Source: Nitratireductor arenosus (lineage in GTDB: Bacteria; Pseudomonadota; Alphaproteobacteria; Rhizobiales; Rhizobiaceae). From it: a stretch of 64,000 nt of DNA. The notes below the pieces were generated by a model. The model had not been told where the DNA came from, searched no databases, and saw nothing but the letters and a program-made list of their open reading frames with translations. Location of the stretch: the NCBI RefSeq assembly GCF_009742725.1, contig NZ_WPHG01000003.1, forward strand, positions 744,001-808,000. The letters run 5' to 3'. This document shows, piece by piece, positions 33,592 to 41,956 of the stretch. The stretch's first letter is position 1; every line of letters starts with the position of its first letter. A program made the translations under genes and the position numbers.

Positions 33592-34510
33592 CGTCGATGG
33601 CGCGCGCGTTGGCCTCGTCCAGGCACTCGGTTTCGATCTGGAGCGTGACGAAGAAGAACCCGTAGCGGCCGGACAACAGCGCGTGCGCCTGCCGCAGCAC
33701 GCCGGCGGCATCGCCGCCCCAGCCGGGTTCCAGTCGCAGATGGGCCGAAAACACATAGCGCCCGCTGGTCAGCGCCCAGCCGTGGACATGGTGCACATCG
33801 GCCACCCCGTCGATCGTGTTGAGCGCGTCGATGACCGTATCGAGCGCGACGTCGGGCGGCGTGCCGTCCATGAGCAGGTGCACTGCGTCGCGCATGATGC
33901 CCCAGCTTGCCCAAAGAAGCACGAAGCCGAAGCCGATACCGAGCAGTGGGTCGATGGCGAGGAAACCGGTGAAATGGATCACCAAAGCCGCCACGATGAT
34001 GATCAGGCTGCCGACGAAGGTCTGGATTATGTGCCAGTAGGCGCCCCGCACGTTCAGGTCCTCGCCCTGCTGGCGGTAGAGCAGGTAGAGCGAGATCACC
34101 TCCGTCACGATGCCGCCGGCCGCGATGATCAGCATCGGTGTGGTCGGCAGATCGATCGGCGCGCCGAGCCGCATCGCGCCCATCACGACGACGAGGATCG
34201 CCATCGCTAGCAGGAACGCACCGTTGACGAGGGCGCCGACGATCTCGGCGCGATACCAGCCGAAGGTGCGCTTCAGGTCGGCCGGCCGGCGGGCGATCCG
34301 TGCCGCAACGATGGCGACGAGCACGCCGCCGACGGCCGAGAAGGTGTGGAAAGCGTCGGAAATGACCGCGATCGAGCCCGTCCACAGGCCGGCGATCAGC
34401 TCGGCGATGAAATAGAGCCCCGTCAGCCAGGCCGAGATCGTCAGTGCCCGCCCGCTGGACGGCAGATGGCCGCCATGGCCGGCCGGGTGCGGTGCGTCGT
34501 TGGGAGCCAT
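33518..34510 (-). CDS. Cation-diffusion-facilitator (CDF) family protein with degenerate metal site
   Basis: A 330-residue protein with six membrane spans and a C-terminal cytoplasmic domain, closely following CzcD/ZitB outside the active site (RTFGWYRAEIVGALVNGAFL, NVRGAYWHIIQTFVGSL). The family binds Zn, Cd or Co in the membrane with two HxxxD pairs, in TM2 and TM5. Here TM2 reads SDAFHTFSA and TM5 reads WHIIQT, so both aspartates are replaced (by Ala and Thr) while both histidines remain. Transport of the usual metals is therefore doubtful. The C-terminus has a charged tail whose coding sequence overlaps the deaminase gene. Confidence 0.87.
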   Translation of the reverse strand: MAPNDAPHPAGHGGHLPSSGRALTISAWLTGLYFIAELIAGLWTGSIAVISDAFHTFSAVGGVLVAIVAARIARRPADLKRTFGWYRAEIVGALVNGAFLLAMAILVVVMGAMRLGAPIDLPTTPMLIIAAGGIVTEVISLYLLYRQQGEDLNVRGAYWHIIQTFVGSLIIIVAALVIHFTGFLAIDPLLGIGFGFVLLWASWGIMRDAVHLLMDGTPPDVALDTVIDALNTIDGVADVHHVHGWALTSGRYVFSAHLRLEPGWGGDAAGVLRQAHALLSGRYGFFFVTLQIETECLDEANARAIDVTRPAAVSSRHKDRDAPRDEPERG

Positions 34511-34564
34511 GCTGGCGTCTCCTGATCGTCAGTGTGTGGTCCGGGGCTCGGCCTTGGCACGCCT

Positions 34565-37093
34565 TTAGCTTGCCGGCACGGGCCGTGGCCGCGGGGCAGG
34601 GGCGGTTTGAGGTTCTGCGCCTGCCGGCAGCGGCGCGGCGAAGCGGCGCAGGCGCAACGCATTGCCGAGCACGAACACGCTCGACAGCGCCATGGCGCCG
34701 GCCGCCAGCATTGGCGACAGCAACAGGCCCAGAGCCGGATAAAGCACGCCCGCCGCCACCGGAATCAGCGCGGTATTGTAGGCGAACGCCCAGAACAGAT
34801 TCTGTTTGATATTGCCCAGCGTCGCCTGCGACAGCGCGATGGCGTTGGGCACGCCGCGCAGATTGCCGGCCATCAGCACCACGTCGGCGGCCTCGATCGC
34901 CACGTCGGTGCCGGTTCCGATCGCCAGGCCGACATCGGCCTCCGCCAGCGCCGGGGCGTCGTTGATGCCGTCGCCGACGAAGGCGAGCGTGCCGTGCTCG
35001 GCCTTCAGTCGGCGGACCGCGTCGACCTTGCCGCCCGGCAGGACCTCGGCGACGACCTCGTCGATGCCGAGTTTGCCGGCGATGGCTTCGGCCGTGCGCC
35101 GGTTGTCGCCGGTGATCATCGCCACCTTGAGGCCGAGCTCGTGCAGCGCGGCGATCGCCTCGGGCGTCGTTTGCTTGATCGGGTCGGCGACCGCGATGAT
35201 GGCGGCCAGCTTGCCGCCGATCGCGGCGTAGAGCGGCGACTTGCCCTCGTCGGCCAACCGTTTCGCAGTCGTGGCGAACCGGCCGGCGTCGTGGCCGAGG
35301 CGCGTCATGTAGCGGTCGGCGCCGATCTCAACGCGCGTTTCCGCGACCTCTGCGGCCACACCGAAGCCGGTGACCGACTGGAACCCTGTCGCCTCGGGCA
35401 GAGCCAGGCCCTTGGCCTCGGCCGCCTCGACGATGGCGCGCGCGATCGGATGTTCGGAACGGGCTTCCACGGCGGCGATCATGGCCAGCGCCTCGTCGTG
35501 CGCAAAACCCTCCGCCAGATCGAAATCGGTCAGCGTCGGCCGGCCCTCCGTCAGCGTCCCGGTCTTGTCGAAGGCGACGATCCTGGTCTGTTTGAGAAGT
35601 TGCAGCGCCTCGCCCTTGCGGAACAGAACGCCCATTTCCGCGCCGCGACCGGTGCCGACCATGATCGAGGTCGGCGTCGCCAGACCCATGGCGCACGGGC
35701 AGGCGATGATCAGCACCGCGACTGCATTGACCAGGCCGAAGGTCAGCGCCGGTTCGGGTCCGAATATCATCCACACCAGGAAGGTCAGCGCGGCCGCCGC
35801 CATCACGGCGGGCACGAACCACAGCGTCACCTTGTCGACCAGCGCCTGAATCGGCAGTTTCGAGCCTTGCGCCTCCTCCACCATGCGAATGATCTGGGCA
35901 AGCATGGTATCGGCGCCGACGGCCGTCGCGGTGAAGGCGAGCGCCCCGGTCTGGTTGACGGTGCCGCCGACGACGATTGCACCCTCGGATTTGGCGACCG
36001 GCATCGGCTCGCCGGTGATCATCGCCTCGTCGACATAGCTGTCGCCCTCGATCACCGTGCCGTCGACCGGCAGGCGCTCGCCGGGACGCACCTCGACGAT
36101 GTCGCCCGGCATGACCTCGGACGCGGCGATCTCGGCCGTTGCGCCGCCGCGGCGCACGCGGGCCGTCTTGGCTTGCAGGTTGATCAGGCGCTTGATCGCT
36201 TGCGAGGTGCGGCCCTTGGCGCGCGCTTCCAGCCAGCGGCCGAGCAGGATCAGCGTGACGATCACCGCCGCCGCCTCGTAATAGACATTGACCGTACCGT
36301 CCGGCAGCAGAACGGGAGCGAAAGTGGCGACCAGCGAATAGAGGAAAGCGGCCGCCGTGCCGACGGCGACCAGTGAATTCATGTCCGGCGCGCCGCGCGC
36401 CAGCGCAGGAATGCCATGGGTGTAGAACCGCCGGCCCGGCACGGAAAGCACGAAGGCGGTCAGCGCGAACTGGATCAACCAATTGGTCTGCATGCCGATC
36501 GTCGCGGCGATCCAGCCATGCATGCCCGGTACCATCTTGGCGCCCATTTCGAGCACGAAAACCGGCAACGTCGCGAGCGCCGCCAGCGTCAGGCTGCGCC
36601 GCAGCTCCGCCTCCTCGGCATCCTTGCGCGCGGCGGTATCCTGGCGGGCCTCGACGCCTGTGTCGACCGGCCGCGCCTGGTAGCCGGCCGCCGCGATCGC
36701 CGCGATCAACGCGTCGATGTCTGCCGCGCCCTTCACGCTCGCTTTTTCCGTTGCGAGGTTGACGCTGGCCTCGCTCACGCCGGGCACGGCGGCAAGCGCC
36801 TTCTCGACCCGGCCGACGCACGACGCACAGCTCATGCCGGTGATCGCCAGGGTGGTCGAAGCGGACGGCACAGTATAGCCGGCTTTTTCGATTGCCTCGA
36901 CCAGCGACCGGTGGTCCACCGGGCCCGAAAGCGTCACGTCGGCCCTTTCCGTGGCAAGGTTGACGCTCGCCCCGGCGACGCCGGGCACGGCGGTAAGCGC
37001 CTTCTCGACCCGGCCGATGCACGAGGCGCAACTCATGCCCTCGATTGCCAATGTCATTTTGTCATATGTGTCTGGTTTGACTGGAACGTTCAT
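34565..37093 (-). CDS. copA: Copper-translocating P1B-1-type ATPase
   Basis: An 842-residue heavy-metal ATPase. Two N-terminal HMA domains each carry a Cu site ([14 protein letters not shown] near residue 20 and [14 protein letters not shown] near 88). The membrane CPC motif is in [12 protein letters not shown], the phosphorylated Asp in [11 protein letters not shown], the SEHPIARAI motif binds ATP, and [10 protein letters not shown] closes the hinge. [11 protein letters not shown] and [17 protein letters not shown] carry the Tyr, Asn, Met and Ser residues typical of Cu(I) exporters. It may detoxify copper or feed copper to periplasmic cuproenzymes; cbb3 oxidase genes lie 15 kb away. Confidence 0.95.
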   Translation of the reverse strand: MNVPVKPDTYDKMTLAIEGMSCASCIGRVEKALTAVPGVAGASVNLATERADVTLSGPVDHRSLVEAIEKAGYTVPSASTTLAITGMSCASCVGRVEKALAAVPGVSEASVNLATEKASVKGAADIDALIAAIAAAGYQARPVDTGVEARQDTAARKDAEEAELRRSLTLAALATLPVFVLEMGAKMVPGMHGWIAATIGMQTNWLIQFALTAFVLSVPGRRFYTHGIPALARGAPDMNSLVAVGTAAAFLYSLVATFAPVLLPDGTVNVYYEAAAVIVTLILLGRWLEARAKGRTSQAIKRLINLQAKTARVRRGGATAEIAASEVMPGDIVEVRPGERLPVDGTVIEGDSYVDEAMITGEPMPVAKSEGAIVVGGTVNQTGALAFTATAVGADTMLAQIIRMVEEAQGSKLPIQALVDKVTLWFVPAVMAAAALTFLVWMIFGPEPALTFGLVNAVAVLIIACPCAMGLATPTSIMVGTGRGAEMGVLFRKGEALQLLKQTRIVAFDKTGTLTEGRPTLTDFDLAEGFAHDEALAMIAAVEARSEHPIARAIVEAAEAKGLALPEATGFQSVTGFGVAAEVAETRVEIGADRYMTRLGHDAGRFATTAKRLADEGKSPLYAAIGGKLAAIIAVADPIKQTTPEAIAALHELGLKVAMITGDNRRTAEAIAGKLGIDEVVAEVLPGGKVDAVRRLKAEHGTLAFVGDGINDAPALAEADVGLAIGTGTDVAIEAADVVLMAGNLRGVPNAIALSQATLGNIKQNLFWAFAYNTALIPVAAGVLYPALGLLLSPMLAAGAMALSSVFVLGNALRLRRFAAPLPAGAEPQTAPAPRPRPVPAS

Positions 37094-37338
37094 CGGGCTG
37101 TCCTGGGAAAATGCTGTTCGGAGGGGAAAGTGGGGGTTCCAGTCTTGGGAAGGTCAAGAGGGTGCGAGACATTTTTCTCGCCCTGCCGGCACCGGCAGGC
37201 TGGGCCGCCGGAGAGGGGGGCTAGACGAGGCGGACTGTCTGTTCGACCACCGGCCGATCGTGTCCCGGGTGATACGGCGTCATCAGCCGCTTGGCGCAGG
37301 CGTCGCGAAGCGGATCGTGGGCCCCGGTCCGCGAGCGC

Positions 37339-37497
37339 TCACAGCAGGCCGACAATGGCGGCCACGGCGAAGACGAAGGCAAAGCCGGCGACGATCGGCG
37401 GCAGGATGCGCGCGAGGCGGGCGCGTCTTGCGCTTCTGGCTGCGGGTCGCGCCTGGTGTCCGGTTGCGGCCGGCCGGCGATGGCCGGTACCGGTCAT
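37339..37497 (-). CDS. Small single-span membrane protein, 52 residues
   Basis: A short ORF with an Arg-rich N-terminal half and one C-terminal membrane span (PPIVAGFAFVFAVAAIVGLL) ending at the stop. Positive residues before the span predict an N-in tail-anchored form. It lies in the same direction as, and 61 bp beyond, the 59-residue gene, so it may be the last gene of the DUF2249 operon. The start is uncertain (ATG 37497, weak ribosome site; the frame is open upstream to 37623). Not recognised. Confidence 0.45.
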   Translation of the reverse strand: MTGTGHRRPAATGHQARPAARSARRARLARILPPIVAGFAFVFAVAAIVGLL

Positions 37498-37558
37498 CTC
37501 GGTGCCGGCGGAGCGGCCTGGCTCCGGTCCGGCGGCACGGTCCAGGTGAGTGAGGGCG

Positions 37559-37738
37559 TCAGTCGGTGCAAGAACACGTCGAAGCGCCGGGCCCGTCGGG
37601 CGCGTCCAGCCGCAGGGCCGCATAGGCGCGTGCCGCCAGGAGGCAAGCCGCCTCCGTCTCGCCGGTCTCGGCCAGGCGTGCCAGGCTGGCCAGCAGGATG
37701 TCGCACAGCTGCGCGTTCGGGTCGGGTTCCGGGGTCAT
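37559..37738 (-). CDS. 59-residue protein with Cys-rich tail, coupled to Nfu_N-DUF59 gene
   Basis: ATG 37738 overlaps the stop of the Nfu_N-DUF59 gene in ATGA. The product is a compact helical protein (QLCDILLASLARLAETGETE, then AACLLAARAYAALRL) ending in CSCTD, a C-x-C motif four residues from the end. It is too short for usual ORF cut-offs, but helix amphipathicity, codon use and coupling argue that it is real. The tail could bind a metal or an Fe-S intermediate. Family unknown to me. Confidence 0.65.
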   Translation of the reverse strand: MTPEPDPNAQLCDILLASLARLAETGETEAACLLAARAYAALRLDAPDGPGASTCSCTD

Positions 37739-38370
37739 CGCCGACGGCCGGTGCCGATCCCGAAATGGGCCTTGGCGCCGTCGCTCATCAAGTCAGTCGA
37801 CCAGCGCGGCTCATAGGTGAGCGTGACCTCGGCGCGCGTGATTCCCTCGACCGATGCTGCGCGCTCGCGTGCCCCGTCGCTCAGATAGCCGGTCGCCGGA
37901 CAGCCGGGCGAGGTCGTGGTCATCGTGACCGTGGCGAGCCCGTCAGTGTCGACATCGACATGGTAGATCAGGCCGAGATCGACGATATTGTAGCCGAGTT
38001 CCGGGTCGATCACATGCCGCAGCGCCTGGGTGATTTCTTCGACCAGTTTCCCGGTCGCCTCGGAGACGGGCGCGGCGGCGTGCGCCGGTTCCGACAGCAC
38101 CGGCGCGCCCGACAAAAAATGCTCCATCATGGCGCCCAGCAGGGCGGGCTTGAGGTGCTGCCAGTCGCCGCTTTCCTTGGTGATGGTGATGTAGTCGGGC
38201 CCGAGCGCAAGCGCGGCGACGCCGCGCACGTCGAACAGCCGGGCGGCCAGCGGCGAGCGCGTGGCCGCGGCGCGGTCGTCGAACGTCAAGGTTCCGTGCG
38301 GCAGAACTTCGCGGCCGGGCAGGAAGGTCATTCGCGCGGGGTCGGATGTGACTTCCGTCTGGATGAACAT
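37735..38370 (-). CDS. Nfu_N-DUF59 (MIP18-like) fusion, probable Fe-S assembly factor
   Basis: A 211-residue fusion. Residues 1-90 match the N-terminal domain of Nfu scaffold proteins (FIQTEVTSDPARMTFLPGR, then RLFDVRGVAALALGPDYITI). Residues 105-211 are a MIP18/DUF59 domain (IDPELGYNIVDLGLIYHVDV) with the invariant Cys in TTSPGCPATGYL. The NifU C-terminal CxxC domain that normally follows Nfu_N is replaced by DUF59. DUF59 proteins help Fe-S cluster maturation or repair. In an apparently NsrR-controlled operon, repair of NO-damaged clusters is a natural role (inference). Confidence 0.82.
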   Translation of the reverse strand: MFIQTEVTSDPARMTFLPGREVLPHGTLTFDDRAAATRSPLAARLFDVRGVAALALGPDYITITKESGDWQHLKPALLGAMMEHFLSGAPVLSEPAHAAAPVSEATGKLVEEITQALRHVIDPELGYNIVDLGLIYHVDVDTDGLATVTMTTTSPGCPATGYLSDGARERAASVEGITRAEVTLTYEPRWSTDLMSDGAKAHFGIGTGRRR

Positions 38371-38397
38371 CGTCGCTGCCTCCTTGTGGCGCGCGCG

Positions 38398-38943
38398 TCA
38401 GGCCTTGTCGCCCGTTTCTCCGACACGCACGGTGATCTTGTAGGTTTCGCCGTCGGGCTCGAAGCCTCCACGCCAGGCATGGCCGCGTTTTTCGAGTTCG
38501 GGCAGCAGGAACATAGGCTCGCGGCAAAGCAGCGCCGACAGGACCTCGCCGGGACGCATTTCTTCGATGGCGGCGAGGATGCGAACCATCGGTTCGGGCG
38601 GTTCCAATTCGCGATTGTCCATCTCCTGGACGGGAGCAGGCCAGTCGGAGGCGCCAGCGGCTGACGGGGTGGCGGACGCCGGGGTGGCTGCGGGTGCCGT
38701 CTCGGCGGGAATGTCCGCCCGGCTGAACAGCACCTCCCAGTCGCCGCCGCCGATTTCCCGTGCTGCGTAACCGAAACCTTGCCGGCCCAGAACCTGGAAC
38801 AGCGGGATCGGCTTGAAGGTGGCGTACAGGCGTAGCCCCTGGTCGGGCGCCAGCGCGGCGACGGCCTCCATGATCTTTTCGAAAGGCTCGCCGCCATCGC
38901 GAAGGATCGGGCGGACGTCGAGATCGAGATAGTCCTGAGTCAT
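38398..38943 (-). CDS. Protein with two DUF2249 domains
   Basis: A 181-residue cytoplasmic protein. Start ATG 38943 has AAGGGAAA upstream. DUF2249 copy 1 spans about 3-75 (LDLDVRPILRDGGEPFEKIM, LRLYATFKPIPLFQVL, WEVLFSR). After a Pro/Ala linker, copy 2 spans about 108-181 (NRELEPPEPMVRILAAIEEM, LLCREPMFLLPELEKRG, YKITVRVGE). The domain has a TusA-like fold but lacks the TusA cysteine here. Its function is not established; it recurs beside nitrogen-oxide and Fe-S genes. It lies between the 12-TM protein and the Nfu_N-DUF59 fusion, 16 and 27 bp from them. Confidence 0.83.
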   Translation of the reverse strand: MTQDYLDLDVRPILRDGGEPFEKIMEAVAALAPDQGLRLYATFKPIPLFQVLGRQGFGYAAREIGGGDWEVLFSRADIPAETAPAATPASATPSAAGASDWPAPVQEMDNRELEPPEPMVRILAAIEEMRPGEVLSALLCREPMFLLPELEKRGHAWRGGFEPDGETYKITVRVGETGDKA

Positions 38944-38959
38944 CGCAATGTTTCCCTTC

Positions 38960-40318
38960 TTATGGGCTTGGGTGGGGTACGGACATGAGCAGATGTGGGC
39001 GCTGGGCACCGGCGGGCAGCCGGATTTCGGCGGACACGTCTACCAGCCGGCGGGCGCGTATCAGTTCCGCGGCGATGGCCAGCGTTGCCAGGGTCATGGC
39101 GCCCGCAGCCAGCCGGAAAGCGAGCACGTGGGCCATCAGCAGCGCCACCGTCGCGCTTGCGACCGCCAGATAATAAAGCAGGAACCAGGTGCGCGCGCGC
39201 GCCTCCACGACCAGATCCTGCACGCGCGGGGTCGCCACCCTGCCGAGGGCCGGACCGTAACATTCGAGCCAGGTCAGGAATGCGACGATCTTGTAGAGCT
39301 TGGCCAGCCCGAGCCCGGTGAGCCATCCGAAGGCGATCAGGAAAACCAGCGCGCCGACCTGCTCGCTCAACCGGCCGAGGACGATCAGCGTCACCGCCAG
39401 CGCGGCCGCGGCCGCGAGCGCGGCGAAGGCGAAGACAGCCATCTGGCTGTTCAGTTCGATGATGCGGCGCTTGCGGGCGCGGTAGAGATGGACGATGTCG
39501 GCGCCGTAGAGCACCAGCGCGACGACACCGAGGACCGAGCCGCCGATCAGCGCCGGCGCAAGTGCGGCGTCGAGGCTGAGCGCGGCAACCCCGCCTAGTA
39601 CGGTGAGCGCCAAGCCGGCGGTGCCGGTCCAGAAAACCGCCCGGGAGCGGGTTCCCTCGAGTTCGGGCGCCAGCATGAACATCGCCAGCAGGCGATAGCT
39701 GACACCGATCGCGGCCAGGGTCAGCCAGCCGCCGAGCCCGGCCACGACATGCAGCGGCAGTCCCGCACCGGCGACCGCAAGCAGTGGCCGCGAGCCCAGG
39801 CCCGTCGTCAGGGCGAAGCTGAACAACATGCCGAGCGTGACGGTGGTGGCGAGGAAGAAAAGCGCGACCGCAACGAACCGCGCCGGCAGCGGCAGCGGCT
39901 GTGCCGGCCACAGCGTGCGAGCGAGATCGTAGAGCGCGAGCGCAAATCCGCCAGCCAGCAACATCGCTGCCACGGGCAGGAGCGGCGGCGCGGGATCGAG
40001 CGTTCCGGCAAGCTGGAGAAAGCCGGCAAGCAGCGCGCCGAGGCCCGCCAGAAGCAGCACCAGCGCCGGCAGCGGCAGGGTGTTGCTGTGCAACGGGCGC
40101 GCAATCAGCACCGGAACGAACTGGAACAGCGCGCCGCACATCAAAAGGCTGAGCCAGCCGATCGCGACCACATGCACCACGACCAGCGTTTCGGGGGCGC
40201 GCAGCGGCGCGGAGGGGAAGCCGTATCCGGCGGTCATCAGCACCTCGCCGGCCAGCAGCGCAGCGAGCGCGGCGGCGAAATAGGACATCGTCCAGCGTGA
40301 CAGCGTGACACCGAGCAT
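38960..40318 (-). CDS. 12-span membrane protein, NnrS / heme-copper subunit I-like
   Basis: A 452-residue inner-membrane protein with twelve predicted spans and very short loops. Two spans carry a His followed by a Gly-Trp pattern (VVVHVVAIGWLSLLMCGALF and LPLHVVAGLGGWLTLAAIGV), as in NnrS and short heme-copper-oxidase-like proteins where these His residues bind heme or copper. A third His lies in LLMAHVLAF. It is not a complete oxidase: the full six-His set is absent. The GAAACG-region ribosome site precedes ATG 40318. In an NsrR-type operon it is a good candidate for an NO-related membrane heme/copper protein (inference). Confidence 0.7.
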   Translation of the reverse strand: MLGVTLSRWTMSYFAAALAALLAGEVLMTAGYGFPSAPLRAPETLVVVHVVAIGWLSLLMCGALFQFVPVLIARPLHSNTLPLPALVLLLAGLGALLAGFLQLAGTLDPAPPLLPVAAMLLAGGFALALYDLARTLWPAQPLPLPARFVAVALFFLATTVTLGMLFSFALTTGLGSRPLLAVAGAGLPLHVVAGLGGWLTLAAIGVSYRLLAMFMLAPELEGTRSRAVFWTGTAGLALTVLGGVAALSLDAALAPALIGGSVLGVVALVLYGADIVHLYRARKRRIIELNSQMAVFAFAALAAAAALAVTLIVLGRLSEQVGALVFLIAFGWLTGLGLAKLYKIVAFLTWLECYGPALGRVATPRVQDLVVEARARTWFLLYYLAVASATVALLMAHVLAFRLAAGAMTLATLAIAAELIRARRLVDVSAEIRLPAGAQRPHLLMSVPHPSP

Positions 40319-40359
40319 GATCGTTTCCCTGGGCCGTTCCGGCGCCCCGGCGAGGCCGG

Positions 40360-40614
40360 TCAGGCGGCCTCGGCGTGTTTGCCGATCTCTACGCGCCAGA
40401 CCTGCGGGCCCTGTTCGACATAATCCCATGAGAACTGGCCGGGATGTTCGGCTTCGAGCTGATAATAGAGCGGCTTGGGATCGTGATCGTTGACGAGCAC
40501 GAACGACGTCCCCGGCTGCAGCGCGTCGACAAGCTGGAAGATCTTGGCATGCCGGTCGGCCGGCACGAGGCTGCGTACGTCGACGACATCCGCGCTCTGG
40601 GCTGTATCGCTCAT
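40360..40614 (-). CDS. Single-domain DUF2249 protein
   Basis: An 84-residue protein. ATG 40614 is preceded by CAAGGAGAA. It contains one DUF2249 domain (VVDVRSLVPADRHAKIFQLV, FVLVNDHDPKPLYYQLEAEH, WRVEIGK). The HDPKPLYYQ element is typical of the small stand-alone form often found beside nitrogen-oxide genes. It is the first gene of the leftward operon and lies 74 bp from the NsrR-type operator. Molecular role unknown. Confidence 0.85.
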   Translation of the reverse strand: MSDTAQSADVVDVRSLVPADRHAKIFQLVDALQPGTSFVLVNDHDPKPLYYQLEAEHPGQFSWDYVEQGPQVWRVEIGKHAEAA

Positions 40615-40687
40615 TGGCGTTCTCCTTGGCTTGAACGGGGTTGGGGCGAGGCGGCCATGCCGGCCACGCAACAAGTGTCGATCTAAA

Positions 40688-40710
40688 AAGATATATTGTC
40701 AATGTATCTT
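40688..40710. promoter_or_regulatory. NsrR-type operator between divergent operons
   Basis: Half-sites AAGATATATTG (40688-40698) and CAATGTATCTT (40700-40710) around a single central T form a dyad with 10 of 11 positions paired. This matches the known NsrR layout of two AANATGCATTT-like halves one base apart. A plus-strand promoter TTGTCA (40696-40701), 17 bp, TAAACA (40719-40724) and a minus-strand -35 TTGACA (40702-40697) share the centre, so one bound dimer could silence both operons. It lies 74 bp from the DUF2249 start and 81 bp from the 40791 start. Confidence 0.75.
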
Positions 40711-40790
40711 TTATCGATTAAACACGATCCGCCTCACGGCGATGCCGCGCCGTGTCCGGCTTGCCGCAAAACCAGCACGCGGAGAGGTCG

Positions 40791-41261
40791 ATGACGATGG
40801 TTTTTGCCGAGATCACACCCGTCGCCCCGGTCCGGCCGCGCACCCGGCAGGCGGTGACCGAGGGCGGGCTGGCCCTGCCGCGCGGCAGGGCGGCCGACGC
40901 CGGTAAGCTCGACCCGGCCAGCATGGCGGGCATCGCCACCAGTGCTTTCCGCGCCCACGGGCATATCTGCAACGTGATGACCCATATTTCCGGCGGACAC
41001 TGGGACCGTGTCGAGGATGCTCTGCGGCTGATCCTGGATCCGCGCGCCGGCCGGTCGGACCTCACACCCTTGGCCGAAAACATCGTCGAGCTGCTTAGCG
41101 CCGATGCTGGCGTCACCGGCCGCATCGTGAAACCCTATTTCGCAACGCTGATGGCGCGGCTTCTGCCGGCGGATGCGGCCGCAACCTTATGCGCTCACCT
41201 CGCCTGCCTTTCGGTGGAAGCGGGCGCGCGCACCGGCCCGGTCGGGCGCTGCGGCAGATGA
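40791..41261 (+). CDS. Unrecognised 156-residue protein, first gene of NsrR-site operon
   Basis: The start is ATG 40791 after GGAGAGG. No family recognised. The N-terminal 40 residues are Pro/Arg-rich and probably disordered (VAPVRPRTRQAV). The rest is predicted helical, with a HGHICNVMTHISGGHW segment containing three His and one Cys that could bind metal or heme, and a Cys pair near the C-terminus (LCAHLACLS). No signal peptide. It overlaps the next gene by ATGA. It faces the operator at 40688 and has its own promoter elements, so NO-dependent expression is likely. Confidence 0.65.
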   Translation: MTMVFAEITPVAPVRPRTRQAVTEGGLALPRGRAADAGKLDPASMAGIATSAFRAHGHICNVMTHISGGHWDRVEDALRLILDPRAGRSDLTPLAENIVELLSADAGVTGRIVKPYFATLMARLLPADAAATLCAHLACLSVEAGARTGPVGRCGR

Positions 41262-41488
41262 GCGGCGCGAAGGACAGGCGGCAACGCATCAGGTCCGCGC
41301 TGACGCGGTGTGGCGGGGCGATCATGGCCGGTTTTGCCGCGTGCGGCCCGCGTGCCGTGCGCCGACCGCGGTGTTGCGAATGTCCGCCCGGCCGCTGCGA
41401 GCGGCTTCATGTCTTGGCCAATGTCGGCCTGTGGTGCGATCTCGCGCCGCTAATCGCGGCGGCGGACCTCTATTGGACAAAGGATTGA
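41258..41488 (+). CDS. Unrecognised 76-residue Cys-rich protein
   Basis: ATG 41258 overlaps the previous stop. The product is basic at its start (KDRRQRIRSALTRC) and has six cysteines, including CCECPPGRCERLH, a spacing that could hold zinc or an Fe-S cluster. The C-terminus is hydrophobic-helical. No known family. Tight coupling to the upstream gene is the main support that it is translated. Confidence 0.55.
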   Translation: MSGAKDRRQRIRSALTRCGGAIMAGFAACGPRAVRRPRCCECPPGRCERLHVLANVGLWCDLAPLIAAADLYWTKD

Positions 41489-41501
41489 GCCGGAGGCGGC
41501 G

Positions 41502-41783
41502 ATGAGGGAAGCGATTGACGGCCGGCTTTTCATGTCGGCGAATGGGATCAAGCAGGCGTTGGGGCCGGATAATCCGGTGCTACGCGTCCGGTACGAGAGC
41601 CTGGTCCGCGACGACTACCAGCGCGCGCACCCGAATGATTCCTTCGACGACCTGAAACGGCGCGCGCGGTTTTCCAAGGAGGATCAGGGGCTCTTACGCG
41701 ACTGGATGAACGTCGCGGCGGCGAGAGCGAAGCAATGCGAACGGGACAGCATTGCCGCGCTCGCGCGTCCGAGGGGCGGATAA
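41502..41783 (+). CDS. Unrecognised 93-residue protein
   Basis: Thirteen bases after the Cys-rich gene, with GGAGGCGG before ATG 41502. A soluble, charged, mostly helical protein (DSFDDLKRRARFSKEDQGLL, then RDWMNVAAARAKQ). No signal peptide, membrane span or known motif, and one Cys only. It is the last gene of the three-gene rightward operon, followed by 173 bp before the amide importer. Confidence 0.6.
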   Translation: MREAIDGRLFMSANGIKQALGPDNPVLRVRYESLVRDDYQRAHPNDSFDDLKRRARFSKEDQGLLRDWMNVAAARAKQCERDSIAALARPRGG

Positions 41784-41860
41784 CGGACCGGCAATGGAGC
41801 CGGAGGTCGCTCCGCGTTCCAGGTGTCGCCGCCCGAAGACGCGGCTCCAAAAAACCGCCA

Positions 41861-41887
41861 ATGTCAGAAATTGTCATGCAATTGTCG
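41861..41887. promoter_or_regulatory. Three phased TTGTCA-type repeats, possible AraC-family operator
   Basis: ATGTCA (41861-41866), TTGTCA (41871-41876) and TTGTCG (41882-41887) recur at 10- and 11-bp intervals, all in the same orientation and on one helix face. AraC-family activators bind such phased direct repeats. They lie 70-96 bp upstream of the binding-protein start, where the PobR-like AraC protein encoded at the end of this operon could act. Confidence 0.45.
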
Positions 41888-41956
41888 AATTTCGCCATGG
41901 CCCGGCGTGGCCTGTTGGTCTCTTTTGCCGCCGTTTACGGGAAGGAGACAATCGCA

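Noticed and set aside
34532-36376. 614-codon open frame on the plus strand
   Set aside because: Entirely antisense to copA, which is unambiguous by its CPC and DKTGT motifs; the frame has no homology.
37223-37356. Possible 44-codon minus-strand ORF between copA and the 52-residue membrane protein
   Set aside because: It needs a TTG start overlapping the upstream gene, has a poor ribosome site and no recognisable pattern; too little support to list as a gene.
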